From positions 1-35,709 of the forward strand of contig CAZYEX010000011.1 of the NCBI GenBank assembly GCA_964646605.1: 35,709 nucleotides of DNA. The letters run 5' to 3'. Origin of the DNA: SBAX01 sp964646605 (GTDB lineage Bacteria > Planctomycetota > Phycisphaerae > UBA1845). The translations under genes were made by a program, and so were the position numbers. Under the pieces are notes generated by a model. The model made no database searches. It was given only the letters and a program-made list of their open reading frames with translations, and had not been told where the DNA came from. Positions 1-8,165 of the stretch are shown here, one piece after another. Numbering within the stretch: the first letter of the stretch is position 1; the number at the start of each line of letters is the position of its first letter.

Positions 1-17
1 TCTTTTTCAACCTTCAA

Positions 18-920
18 CTACGAACGGGACATGCTCGTCAGGGGAACTTTCTCAAGCTGCTGAAAGACGCTTGCAGCGCTGTGGAGATCCTCAACGTGGA
101 GAGTGGTAAGGGTTTCCAGCAGGCGATCGACCTCACGGTTATTGGGATCGGGGCCTGTCTGTATTGCCTCGGTGGGCTTCTCCATGCCAGCGGCGATTCC
201 TCGCTTCTCCCAATAATCGAGATTCCCCATTATCGCCAAGAACTCCATGAGCGATGAACGGTTCAGTGGAATCGCGAGGTCTCCGCGCTCAATTCGGGTT
301 CTATAGCTCAAAACGACCTCCGCCTTGTTGTTGCGCAGAGATACAAACTCTTGGTCTCCAAGCTCAAGCAGTGCGGCCATCCGGAAAAGTCGTCGGCGAA
401 GTTCTTTCGGTGCGTGACCCGCCGCCTTATAATCAAGTTCATGACTGACCGAGGCCCACGCATCCTGAAGTAGGCTTCGAACCTGAATTTCGGCTTTCAA
501 ACCCACATACTCTGTCCAGTCGGAAGCGTCCGGCCGCGAGGGCTTGATTCTCACCACGAGGTGGACTGATCGATAACCAAATGAATCTGGCCCAAGCGAA
601 AACTGCCTATCATATGAATTTTTAGGATCGACATCGAATTCGTCATGAATGAACGTCCATATACGTTGAATAATGTCTTCATAAGGCACGATGATACGGA
701 TGCCCGCCAAATCGACCATGTCATTTAGGGGGTCTGGATACGCATCTTTCTCGGCCTTATTTCTGAAGCTCTCGACAGTTTTTGCGCGCCAATGAAGGTA
801 TGTAACTCCAATAGCAAGTTTCTCGAGCCGTTCCTTGAGAAACATGTACATCTTTTCCGCATACGTCTCATATTTAGGGCGCAGGGCTTCGTAAATGCTC
901 GTCGCTTCGTTCAGGTCCAT
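18..920 (-). CDS. RelA/SpoT-domain protein (putative alarmone synthetase or related nucleotidyltransferase)
   Basis: A 300-residue protein with the RelA/SpoT nucleotidyltransferase fold, which transfers pyrophosphate from ATP to a nucleotide (or RNA, in some toxins). Visible motifs: a basic stretch around residues 44-55, DLAGIRI with the presumed metal-binding Asp at 70, GYRSVH at 115-120, and EIQVRSLLQDAW at 144-155 with the catalytic-type Glu144, followed by SHELDYK. There is no HD hydrolase, TGS or ACT domain, so it resembles a single-domain synthetase with a helical C-terminal extension. The ATG at 920 was chosen because a GGAGG lies 12 bases upstream; an ATG at 932 directly abuts that GGAGG and is less likely. 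The gene is visibly poorer in G+C than its neighbours, which suggests transfer. Seen: motifs. Inferred: activity; it could be a stand-alone synthetase or the toxin part of a lost pair. Confidence 0.8.
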   Translation of the reverse strand: MDLNEATSIYEALRPKYETYAEKMYMFLKERLEKLAIGVTYLHWRAKTVESFRNKAEKDAYPDPLNDMVDLAGIRIIVPYEDIIQRIWTFIHDEFDVDPKNSYDRQFSLGPDSFGYRSVHLVVRIKPSRPDASDWTEYVGLKAEIQVRSLLQDAWASVSHELDYKAAGHAPKELRRRLFRMAALLELGDQEFVSLRNNKAEVVLSYRTRIERGDLAIPLNRSSLMEFLAIMGNLDYWEKRGIAAGMEKPTEAIQTGPDPNNREVDRLLETLTTLHVEDLHSAASVFQQLEKVPLTSMSRS

Positions 921-1257
921 GGGTTGAAACATCCTCCGTCGAGCGTCAGTGCAGCCTGGTAGGGCAGGTCCTTTGAACCTTCCTTCACCTTCATCGTGCC
1001 GTAAAAGGTCGATGGCCTGCCCGACTACCCGCCATGTGCGCGAACCGCGAATGGTAAAGGCAGGTGCGAGCACCTGGGCTCGGCCCCAATGATGCGGGGA
1101 ACTGTACGAAAAGGCTGGGGGCAAGTCCAGCCCCACCGGGGAGCGGTACGGGTGTTCCGGGGGGTTCCCCGGACCAATCGGAGCCGTCCCCGGACGGGTC
1201 GGGGGCCTCTACCGTTGGGCCGGAGGGGGCAACGGGCGGATGAGGGCCTCAACGGGC

Positions 1258-1850
1258 GATTCGGGGGTCGCCACGCCCGCTGACGTTCCCGAACATCCCC
1301 CACCGTGACCGGGACGCTGGACGCGAGCGACGACAGCATCGTCGGGCTCGAACACTTGATCGCCGTAGAGCGGAAGCCCATTGACGACCTACTCGCCTGC
1401 ATCGGGCGGGAGCGCGTTCGGTTCAAGCGGGCGCTTCAATGGCTGAGCGCATATCGGTTCCGGCTCCTGGTGGTCGAGGCCGACGCACCGATCCTCGAAA
1501 ACGGCACCGTTCGCGGAACCCACTGGCGCTCCACCCTGCAACCGGCGCACGTCCTGGGGAGCTTGGCTGTGTGGACTGCGCAGTACGGCCTACCCATGTG
1601 GCCGGCCGGTGACCACGACGGCGCAGCGTCGCTTGTAGAACGGCATCTCTACCAGTGCGCCCCGGCCGTGGCGCTGGACTGCGCCGCCGCCGTAGCGTTC
1701 CCGGGGGCCGCTGAGCAAGTCGTGGACCACGTCGCCGGGGATGTCACCGAGCACGTCGACGGGCACCTGGGCGAGCTTTCCACCCTGGGCGTTTCCACCG
1801 TAGCACCGAGCGAAAAACGCCGACCCACCCGGATCGGCGTCGTTTCGTAA
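1258..1850 (+). pseudogene. ERCC4-type nuclease domain remnant, frameshifted at the 5' end
   Basis: The open frame from the GTG at 1305 encodes 181 residues with the core of the phage/ICE-type ERCC4 nuclease family: GTLDASDDSIVGLE, then IAVERKPIDDL (the conserved ERK...D active-site segment), CIGRERVRF, LLVVEA and the C-terminal HVLGSLAVW...GLPMWPAG...SLVERHLY. The usual N-terminal DTREQ-type motif is missing from this frame. Upstream DNA reads LTFPNIP in another frame at 1280-1300, which is the segment expected just before the core. One extra base near 1279 and another near 1301 would restore continuity, but the DTREQ position reads DSGVA, so the active site also looks decayed. The last 60 residues do not match the family. 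Most likely a decayed nuclease of an integrated element. A functional product starting at 1305 cannot be excluded. Confidence 0.55.
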
Positions 1851-2109
1851 GTCGTTGTCACTGGGGCACTTACAACGCCCCAAAAAAGGGGTTGCTGGTT
1901 CGACCATTTTGAGCGAGTGCGGGCGACTCGAAAACCACTTGAAACGTAGGGCAAAACGCGACTCACCTACTACAACCGTCGGAGGGAGGACCCCGTTTCC
2001 GGGTAGACTACCCGCTACGGGGTGAAAATGGGTAGAAAAACGGCAACACTTGCAATGCAAAAACCCCTCTGGTACGCTCAGAATGAGGGTAATGGCCTCG
2101 TTAGGCCGA

Positions 2110-2151
2110 TTGTCACGTTGGTGGCTGCCGGTTCGAATCCCGTCGGCCTCG
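2110..2151 (+). other. tRNA-Asp(GTC)-like 3' half, possible attachment-site relic
   Basis: From 2110 the DNA follows the order of a tRNA 3' half: anticodon-loop-like TTGTCAC (anticodon GTC, Asp) at 2110-2116, 3' anticodon stem GTTGG, five-base variable loop TGGCT, T arm GCCGG-TTCGAAT-CCCGT (one C-C mismatch), acceptor strand CGGCCTC and discriminator G at 2151. G73 fits tRNA-Asp. No proper D arm or 5' acceptor strand (GAGGCCG expected) is found at the right distance upstream, and the 5' anticodon stem does not pair, so this is not an intact tRNA. Integrases that use tRNA genes commonly duplicate exactly this 3' portion, which suggests an att relic; a degenerate tRNA is the alternative. Confidence 0.4.
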
Positions 2152-2280
2152 TGTGACGGTTGGTCTTTGGAATCGCGCCGGGACGGCAAGCCCCCGACGC
2201 CGCCGCAACCGGAAGTCATACGGCCGGGTCGACCGGGACCGGCGGCTCGGCCCGGAGCCGGCGGGTGCGTTGCCATCACT

Positions 2281-2512
2281 AGCGACATCGAAGCCCGGCG
2301 CTGCGGCGGACTGGTCCGATCCGCGTTCGCGCCCATACGGCGGAAGCCAACGACAGGAATACTCCCGTCGGCATCGCTGGGAGAGCCGGGCACATTTCTT
2401 CGCTGCCGCGGCGGAGGACAGGCAAGGCGGTTTCGCCCGAAGGGCGTTGCCTTGGCCATGTCCGGCTCCATAATCCCGCTTCTTGGTTTGTCTTGCGAAT
2501 TGCGGTTGAACC
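2281..2512 (+). repeat. Kinase leader repeat, copy A
   Basis: The 232 bases before the first kinase ATG align without apparent gaps to the 232 bases before the truncated kinase at 10796 (both begin AGCGACATCGAAG and end at the ATG), with clear similarity throughout. It carries the conserved CATAAT box and a GC-rich inverted segment (CCGC/GGCGG) near 2407-2415. The rest of the gene-free stretch 1851-2512 holds a CCCC-A6-GGGG hairpin near 1877-1890 and the tRNA-like fragment at 2110-2151; I see nothing else in it. The conservation implies that the leader was duplicated together with the kinase gene. Confidence 0.7.
2447..2474 (+). promoter_or_regulatory. Putative sigma-70 promoter of the kinase operon
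   Basis: TTGCCT (2447-2452), a 16-base spacer and CATAAT (2469-2474). The same arrangement (TTGCTC, 16, CATAAT) is kept in leader copy B, while the spacer sequence has diverged. That supports function. The start of transcription would be near 2481, giving a leader of about 30 bases with no clear Shine-Dalgarno before the ATG at 2513. Confidence 0.4.
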
Positions 2513-5239
2513 ATGCCGTTTACGACGGGCACGAAACTCGGCCCCTATGAAATCGTCGCTCCCCTCGGTGCGGGCGGGATGGGCGAGGTCTATCGCGCGC
2601 GGGACCCGCGCCTCGACCGCGAAGTGGCCATCAAGGTTCTTCCCGAGACCTTCGCCCGCGACAAGGAAAGGGTCCTTCGCTTCGAGCGCGAGGCCAAGGT
2701 CCTCGCCTCGCTGAGCCATCCCAACATCGCGGCGGTGTACGGGTTCGAGGAGTTCGAGGGACGACGCTTCCTGGTCATGGAATTGGCCGAAGGGGAGACG
2801 CTGGCCGAACGCCTGGTCCATGGACCCCTCTTGATCCGCGACGCGATCGAGATCGCCGACTTCATCGCCCAGGCGTTGGAGGCGGCCCACGAAAAGGGCG
2901 TTGTTCACCGTGATCTGAAGCCCGCCAACGTGAAAGTGACGAAGGACGGCACGGTGAAGGTGCTGGATTTCGGACTCGCCAAGGCCCTGACCGGCGATTC
3001 CTCGACCAGCGACATCGCCAACTCCCCGACCATCACCTCCGAGCACACTCGTCCCGGCGTGGTTCTCGGCACCGCTGCTTACATGAGTCCGGAGCAGGCT
3101 CGGGGTCGTTCGGTGGACAAACGCACGGATGTCTGGTCCTTCGGCGTTCTCCTCTACGAATGCCTTGCGGGGATCCGGCCGTTCTCGGGCGAAACGACCT
3201 CGGACCTCGTCGCTCGGATTCTGGAGCGCGAGCCCGACTGGTCGGCGCTCCCGCCCGCTACGCCGGCGCTGATCCAGTTGCTGCTGCGGCGATGCCTGGC
3301 CAAGGACCGCAATCGGCGGTTGCGCGACATGGGCGATGCCCGCGTCGATCTGGAATCGGCGCTCACCGACCCGACCTCCAGCGGGCTGCTGCTCGCCGGC
3401 GCGGCTATTGCAGGCGGAGCGAGGAGGCCCAAACGAGGCATCGTGCTCGTCGCGGCGCTTCTTGTCCCGGTCTTGCTCTTGGGTGCGCTACTGGGATGGC
3501 GCGGGCGTGCTTCGCGCGAATTGGTGTCCACACAGCCGGTCATCCGCTTCAATGTGGATGTACCCGCGCCGTTTGAACTGCGCATCGGCGATGGATCAAA
3601 CCTGAATTCCTTCAGTCTCAACCGAAGCGGGACGATGCTGGCGTTTACCGCCTACGCGGAAGGGGTGAGTCGTATTCTCGTACGCGATTTCGCGGCAGGC
3701 GAGGCCCGCACTTTACCCGGTACGGAGGGAGGGGAAGATCCGTTTTTTTCGCCAGACAGCCGGTGGGTGGGGTTCTTCGCGGGTGACAAGTTGATGAAAG
3801 TACCAGTCCACGGTGGGCCGGCCCTGACCATTTGTGAAGCGACTGGCTCAGACGGGGCCTGGTTGGAGGACGGAACGATCGTTTTCAAGGCTTCCAACCA
3901 AATGAGCCTTGTCCGGGTCGGTGAACAGGGCGGCACGGCGACGGAACTCGCCGTCGCGGGGCAATCGCGTCGCTCCGTGGATGGCAAGCAACTCCTCCTC
4001 GGGTTTCAGACTCTCCGTGCCATACCGGGAGCGGATTACATCCTGGCCGGGGTCTGGGACGGCACGACGATCGAGGATTATGCGTTGGTTTCCGTTTCCC
4101 TCGCCGATGGAACCGTCCGCTCGGTGATGCACGACGGGGTCGACCCGCACTTCGTCGCACCGGAGTATCTCTTGTTTCTGCGGGGTTCATCGATCCTGGC
4201 GGCGCCATTCGACATCCAAGCCGGAGAAGTGACCGGCGAACCCGTACAGGTGATTGAGGGCGTGGTCAGCAGCAAGTGGGCCGACGAGGCGCTGTTTGCG
4301 GCGTCCGTGAGCGGCACCATCGCCTACGTTCCGGGGGGACGCCAAGGACCCGGTCGTCGCCTGATCCGCGTCGATGCGGCGGGAAAGAGCGAGCCCCTCA
4401 TGGAAAACGCCGAGGCCATCGTCGGCGGAATGCGCGTTTCTCCGGATGGGCGCGAGGTGATCGTCACGACGCTACGGCGAAACATTGACCTGTGGAGTTT
4501 CAACCTGGCGCGTCGTTCCCTCACCTTGGTGAGTAACATCGGGGAGAGTTGGAATCCCGTGTGGATGCCTGACAGTCAGGCGATTGTGTTTCAACAGGTC
4601 ATCCCGGAAAAGCCGCGAAGCGTGGTTCGCAAGCGGGCCGACGGCAGTATGTCAGCCGAGCCGGTTCCCGTCGAAGGTTCCGGCAGAATCAACCCTAACT
4701 CGTTCTCGCCGGACGGGACCCAGTTGCTGGTTACCCTCGACGAAGTATCGCCGGAACGCCGCAGCGACATCGCCCTCTACAAGTGGGGACAAACAGGTCC
4801 GACGGAACCCGTCTTAGGAGGCAGCGCGGATGAGTCCAACGCCATGTTTGCTCCCGACGGAAAACACTTCACCTATATGTCAAACGAAACCGGTCGCTAT
4901 GAAGTGTTTGTACGCACCTTGTCGGACACCGGCTTGAAGCGGCAAATCTCTCAAGCCGGTGGTCATGAGCCGGTGTGGTCGCGGGATGGGAAGAAACTCT
5001 TTTTCCTAGATCACAAAGACTTCATGCATGCCGTTTCCGTGGACTGGGACGCGGGACCACAATTCTCAGCGCCAGAGAAATTGTTCGACACCGCGGGTTT
5101 AGCCACCACCGACCTGTGGGGCGTCTACGACGTTCTCCCCGACGGCGGTCTCGTGATGGTCCAACCCGCCGACTGGGAGAGGCAAACCCCACGCCTCCAC
5201 GTCGTCCTCAACTGGCAACAGGAACTCAAGAAACGATGA
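2513..5239 (+). CDS. Membrane Ser/Thr protein kinase with C-terminal TolB/WD40-like propeller
   Basis: A 908-residue receptor-like bacterial Ser/Thr kinase. The N-terminal kinase domain (about 12-285) is complete: glycine loop GAGGMGEV (19-26), VAIK with Lys41, HRDLKPAN with catalytic Asp134, DFG at 152-154, and SPEQARG at 192-198. One membrane helix lies at about 310-329. The remaining ~570 residues are repeated SPDGR/FSPDS-type units of a PD40/TolB-like beta-propeller, presumably outside the cytoplasm for ligand or protein sensing. Its stop overlaps the next kinase start (ATGA, 5236-5239), so the two are translationally coupled. The kinase halves of the two proteins are close paralogues while the propellers have diverged, as expected for different inputs feeding similar outputs. 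Substrates cannot be predicted. Confidence 0.93.
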   Translation: MPFTTGTKLGPYEIVAPLGAGGMGEVYRARDPRLDREVAIKVLPETFARDKERVLRFEREAKVLASLSHPNIAAVYGFEEFEGRRFLVMELAEGETLAERLVHGPLLIRDAIEIADFIAQALEAAHEKGVVHRDLKPANVKVTKDGTVKVLDFGLAKALTGDSSTSDIANSPTITSEHTRPGVVLGTAAYMSPEQARGRSVDKRTDVWSFGVLLYECLAGIRPFSGETTSDLVARILEREPDWSALPPATPALIQLLLRRCLAKDRNRRLRDMGDARVDLESALTDPTSSGLLLAGAAIAGGARRPKRGIVLVAALLVPVLLLGALLGWRGRASRELVSTQPVIRFNVDVPAPFELRIGDGSNLNSFSLNRSGTMLAFTAYAEGVSRILVRDFAAGEARTLPGTEGGEDPFFSPDSRWVGFFAGDKLMKVPVHGGPALTICEATGSDGAWLEDGTIVFKASNQMSLVRVGEQGGTATELAVAGQSRRSVDGKQLLLGFQTLRAIPGADYILAGVWDGTTIEDYALVSVSLADGTVRSVMHDGVDPHFVAPEYLLFLRGSSILAAPFDIQAGEVTGEPVQVIEGVVSSKWADEALFAASVSGTIAYVPGGRQGPGRRLIRVDAAGKSEPLMENAEAIVGGMRVSPDGREVIVTTLRRNIDLWSFNLARRSLTLVSNIGESWNPVWMPDSQAIVFQQVIPEKPRSVVRKRADGSMSAEPVPVEGSGRINPNSFSPDGTQLLVTLDEVSPERRSDIALYKWGQTGPTEPVLGGSADESNAMFAPDGKHFTYMSNETGRYEVFVRTLSDTGLKRQISQAGGHEPVWSRDGKKLFFLDHKDFMHAVSVDWDAGPQFSAPEKLFDTAGLATTDLWGVYDVLPDGGLVMVQPADWERQTPRLHVVLNWQQELKKR

Positions 5240-7911
5240 CCCTGACGAGCGGCACGAAGCTCGGTCCCTATGAGATCCTCGCCCCGCTCGGCGCGGGCGG
5301 AATGGGGGAGGTCTATCGCGCCAAGGATTCGCGCCTCGACCGCGACGTGGCGATCAAGGTCCTGCCCGAAGCGCTCGCCCGCGACAAGGAGCGCATTCTG
5401 CGCTTTGAGCGCGAAGCCAAGGTCCTCGCCTCGCTCAATCATCCGAACATCGCGGCCATCTACGGATTCGAGGAGTTTCAAGGCCAACGGTTCCTGGTGA
5501 TGGAACTCGCCGAAGGCGAAACCCTCGCCGAACGATCGAATCGAGGACCGATCCCGATCCGAGACGCGCTGGAATTCGCCAACGGCATCGCGATCGCGCT
5601 GGAGGCGGCGCATGAGAAGGGGATCATTCATCGCGACCTGAAACCGGCCAACGTCAAGGTGACGCCCGATGGCACGGTGAAGGTGCTCGACTTCGGTCTG
5701 GCCAAGGCCATGACCGGTGATACGACGGGGACGGATGTCGCCCATTCTCCGACGATTACGATGGAACATACGCGGCCCGGCGTCGTCTTGGGCACCGCGG
5801 CCTACATGAGCCCCGAGCAGGCGCGGGGGAGACCGCTGGACAAGCGGACCGACATCTGGTCGTTCGGCGCCTTGCTCTTTGAGTGCTTGACGGGTCGGCG
5901 ACCGTTCGAGGGTCAGACCACTTCCGACCTGGTGGCCAAAATCCTCGAACGCGAACCGGATTGGAGCGCGCTGCCCGCCGGGACGCCGCCGCTGGTGCAA
6001 CTCTTGTTGCAGCGCTGCCTCGCAAAGGACCGCAACAAACGCTTGCGCGACATCGGCGACGCGGCGCTCGAACTGGAGGACGTCATTCTGGGGGGCACGA
6101 GTACCCTCAGTCCAACATTAGCTTCCCTGAAACCGCCGATTCGTCGCAAGCAGCCCGTTTTTCTGGTCCTCGTCGTGGGGTCCGCGTTTGCTCTAGGACT
6201 GATGATTGCCGCGATGATCTGGCGGCGAGATGCTTCCACGGACCGTTCCGCGGCCGACAGGGTGGGGCGGTACACCGTGACGCTGCCGCGCGGAACGACG
6301 ATCGGTACGGGGCGAGATGCGCCGCTCGGCGTCGAGCGCTCGTCTTTGGCGCTTTCGCCGGATGGAACGATGCTCGTCTTTGTCGGCGTCGCCGATGGCG
6401 TGAGCAGGCTTTACCTGCGGCGTGCGGACATCCTTGACGCTGCGCCCATGCCCCAGACGGAGGGCGCCTTCGATCCCTTCTTTTCGACCAACGGACAGTG
6501 GATCGCGTTTTTTGCCGACGGCAAGTTGAAAAAGGTCTCCCCGCTCGGCGGCGGCCCGGTCGGTATCTGCGAAGCGCCCCTCCCCAAGGGCGGTAGTTGG
6601 GGATCGGATGACCGAATCGTGTTTTCTCGAGATGACGGTCTTGAAATCTGCGCCGTTTCGTCCGGAGGGGGGACACCCCATTCGTTGCTACCGCGAGGCG
6701 AGGGAGGACCCTTGAATTCGCCACAGTGGCTGGAGGGTGGTCGGTGGTTGCTTTACACCGAGGAACGGGTCGGAGTGAAGCTCCTTTCCTTGGAGTCCGG
6801 TAAGGTTCAGGCCCTTTTGCCCAGGGCGGAATTCGGACGCTACGTTCCCACCGGTCACCTCCTGTACCTTCAAGCCGGAACTGTGGCCTTAGTCCCATTT
6901 CCCTGGCCCGGACGAACCCTTGGGGATTTTCACATTCCCTTGGAAGCCGATATCCGCACCGGCTATTCCGGAGTCCCGCAAATGGCCTTCTCCAAAACCG
7001 GCACGCTGGCTTACATCCCCGGAGGCCGCGTCTCCGGGAGCACGCTGATCCTGGTCCGACCCACGGGTGAGGCGGTTCCACTCGGTTGTCCCGCCGGATC
7101 TTTCGGCACCATGGGTTTTTCCCCTGATGGCCGGCGATTGGCGATCGAAGTTCAAGACCTTGGATGTGACATCTGGGTGTACGACTTGGTGCGCGAGACT
7201 TTCACGCGCCTGACGACAGATCGGGCTAGCCGGAATCCGGTCTGGTCCCGAGATGGAAAGTCGGTCATGTTCTCATCGACCGAGAACGACAAGCGTGGGA
7301 TCTTCGCAAAGGCCGTCGAGGGCGGTGGTAAGCGGCAGCTGGTTCTGAGCGCCGAAGGAAGCTTGGACGCACTGTCCCCGGATGGGCGCTGCGCCATCCT
7401 AAGTGGCCGGAAATCGGAGACCAAGGGTGACTTGTGGATACTCACCTTCGGCGAGACCGACACGCTCCGTAACTTCCGTAACAGCATCTCCCATGAATGG
7501 GGCGCCGCTTTCGCACCCAATGGAGGACACGTCGCGTACGTGTCCGACGAATCGGGGCAATATGAGGTCTACGTGGCCCGCTTTCCCGACGGCGATGGGA
7601 CGGTCCGAGTATCCGACGGCGGCGGAGAGGAGCCGGTCTGGGCCCCTGCCGGAGACCGGCTGTATTACCGCAACGGCGATAAGTGGATGGCCGTGCCCGT
7701 CCATGAAAGCTCTGAGGTTCAATTCGGCAATCCGTCTTTGGTGTTCGAGGGGCCGTACCTCAACGTCTGGGGTCGTTCCTACGCCGTAGCGCCTGACACC
7801 GGAAGCTTCTTGGTTATTGGGACACCGACGGAAGAGGCCCCGGTACAAATCACGGTCGTCCTGAATTGGTTCGAAGAAATCAAGGGCAGGTTCGCCGCAG
7901 GGAAACGTTAA
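5236..7911 (+). CDS. Membrane Ser/Thr protein kinase with C-terminal TolB/WD40-like propeller, second paralogue
   Basis: An 891-residue paralogue of the preceding kinase. The frame stays open upstream to 4975, but the ATG at 5236 gives the same N-terminus as the first kinase (MTLTSGTKLGPYEIL against MPFTTGTKLGPYEIV) and a 4-base ATGA overlap, so it is chosen. The kinase domain is complete with the same numbering: Lys41, HRDLKPAN with Asp134, DFG 152-154, MSPEQARG. The membrane helix lies at about 307-328 and is followed by a PD40/TolB-like propeller with repeated SPDGR, SRDGK and APAGD turns. Its TAA overlaps the ATG of a third kinase start (TAATG at 7909-7913). The family phosphorylates Ser/Thr on partner proteins; the partner here is unknown. 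Confidence 0.93.
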   Translation: MTLTSGTKLGPYEILAPLGAGGMGEVYRAKDSRLDRDVAIKVLPEALARDKERILRFEREAKVLASLNHPNIAAIYGFEEFQGQRFLVMELAEGETLAERSNRGPIPIRDALEFANGIAIALEAAHEKGIIHRDLKPANVKVTPDGTVKVLDFGLAKAMTGDTTGTDVAHSPTITMEHTRPGVVLGTAAYMSPEQARGRPLDKRTDIWSFGALLFECLTGRRPFEGQTTSDLVAKILEREPDWSALPAGTPPLVQLLLQRCLAKDRNKRLRDIGDAALELEDVILGGTSTLSPTLASLKPPIRRKQPVFLVLVVGSAFALGLMIAAMIWRRDASTDRSAADRVGRYTVTLPRGTTIGTGRDAPLGVERSSLALSPDGTMLVFVGVADGVSRLYLRRADILDAAPMPQTEGAFDPFFSTNGQWIAFFADGKLKKVSPLGGGPVGICEAPLPKGGSWGSDDRIVFSRDDGLEICAVSSGGGTPHSLLPRGEGGPLNSPQWLEGGRWLLYTEERVGVKLLSLESGKVQALLPRAEFGRYVPTGHLLYLQAGTVALVPFPWPGRTLGDFHIPLEADIRTGYSGVPQMAFSKTGTLAYIPGGRVSGSTLILVRPTGEAVPLGCPAGSFGTMGFSPDGRRLAIEVQDLGCDIWVYDLVRETFTRLTTDRASRNPVWSRDGKSVMFSSTENDKRGIFAKAVEGGGKRQLVLSAEGSLDALSPDGRCAILSGRKSETKGDLWILTFGETDTLRNFRNSISHEWGAAFAPNGGHVAYVSDESGQYEVYVARFPDGDGTVRVSDGGGEEPVWAPAGDRLYYRNGDKWMAVPVHESSEVQFGNPSLVFEGPYLNVWGRSYAVAPDTGSFLVIGTPTEEAPVQITVVLNWFEEIKGRFAAGKR

Positions 7912-8000
7912 TGCCCTTGGCCGTCGGGCATAAGATTGGTTGGTATACGATAGTTTCTCCCCTCGGCGCGGGGGACGAGCGAGTGCCGGCGGGTCGGTGA
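7911..8000 (+). pseudogene. Truncated start of a third kinase gene
   Basis: The ATG at 7911 overlaps the previous TAA and opens MPLAVGHKIGWYTIVSPLG, the same N-terminal signature as the two upstream kinases (G-K-[LI]-G-x-Y-x-I-[LV]-x-P-L-G-A-G). Similarity stops abruptly after the GAG of the glycine loop (codon 21), and the frame ends at 8000. Everything that makes a kinase is missing. This is the relic of a third member of the operon, cut by a rearrangement that brought in DNA coding on the opposite strand. Confidence 0.75.
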
Positions 8001-8086
8001 CCCAGACGCGAAGCGCAATGCAGCGCGAGGCCGGCACGATCGGATTCGGCGCCGGCACGCCGTCGGGCACCATCACGAATCTGTGA

Positions 8087-8148
8087 GCGGGCAACCGGTT
8101 GGCGTGGAGTGGTTGCCCGCTGCCGCATGGGCGAACCACTCCACGCCA
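8087..8148. repeat. Overlapping inverted repeats (competing hairpins)
   Basis: Two perfect inverted repeats share a segment. GCGGGCAACC (8087-8096) pairs with GGTTGCCCGC (8111-8120). A 15-base arm at 8100-8114 (TGGCGTGGAGTGGTT) pairs with 8134-8148. The two stems are mutually exclusive because 8111-8114 takes part in both. The related junction near 11040 lacks the second arm, so about 50-60 bases look like an insertion here. Confidence 0.6.
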
Positions 8149-8165
8149 GGTCGGGGAGTGTACGG

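Noticed and set aside
2079..2151. A full-length tRNA-Asp gene
   Set aside because: The 5' acceptor strand and D arm cannot be found at the proper distance, and the anticodon stem does not pair; only the 3' half is tRNA-like.
2279..3046. Minus-strand frames across the kinase leader and kinase start, similar in both leader copies
   Set aside because: The frame-to-frame similarity is explained by DNA similarity of the duplicated leader; no signal, start or family is visible.
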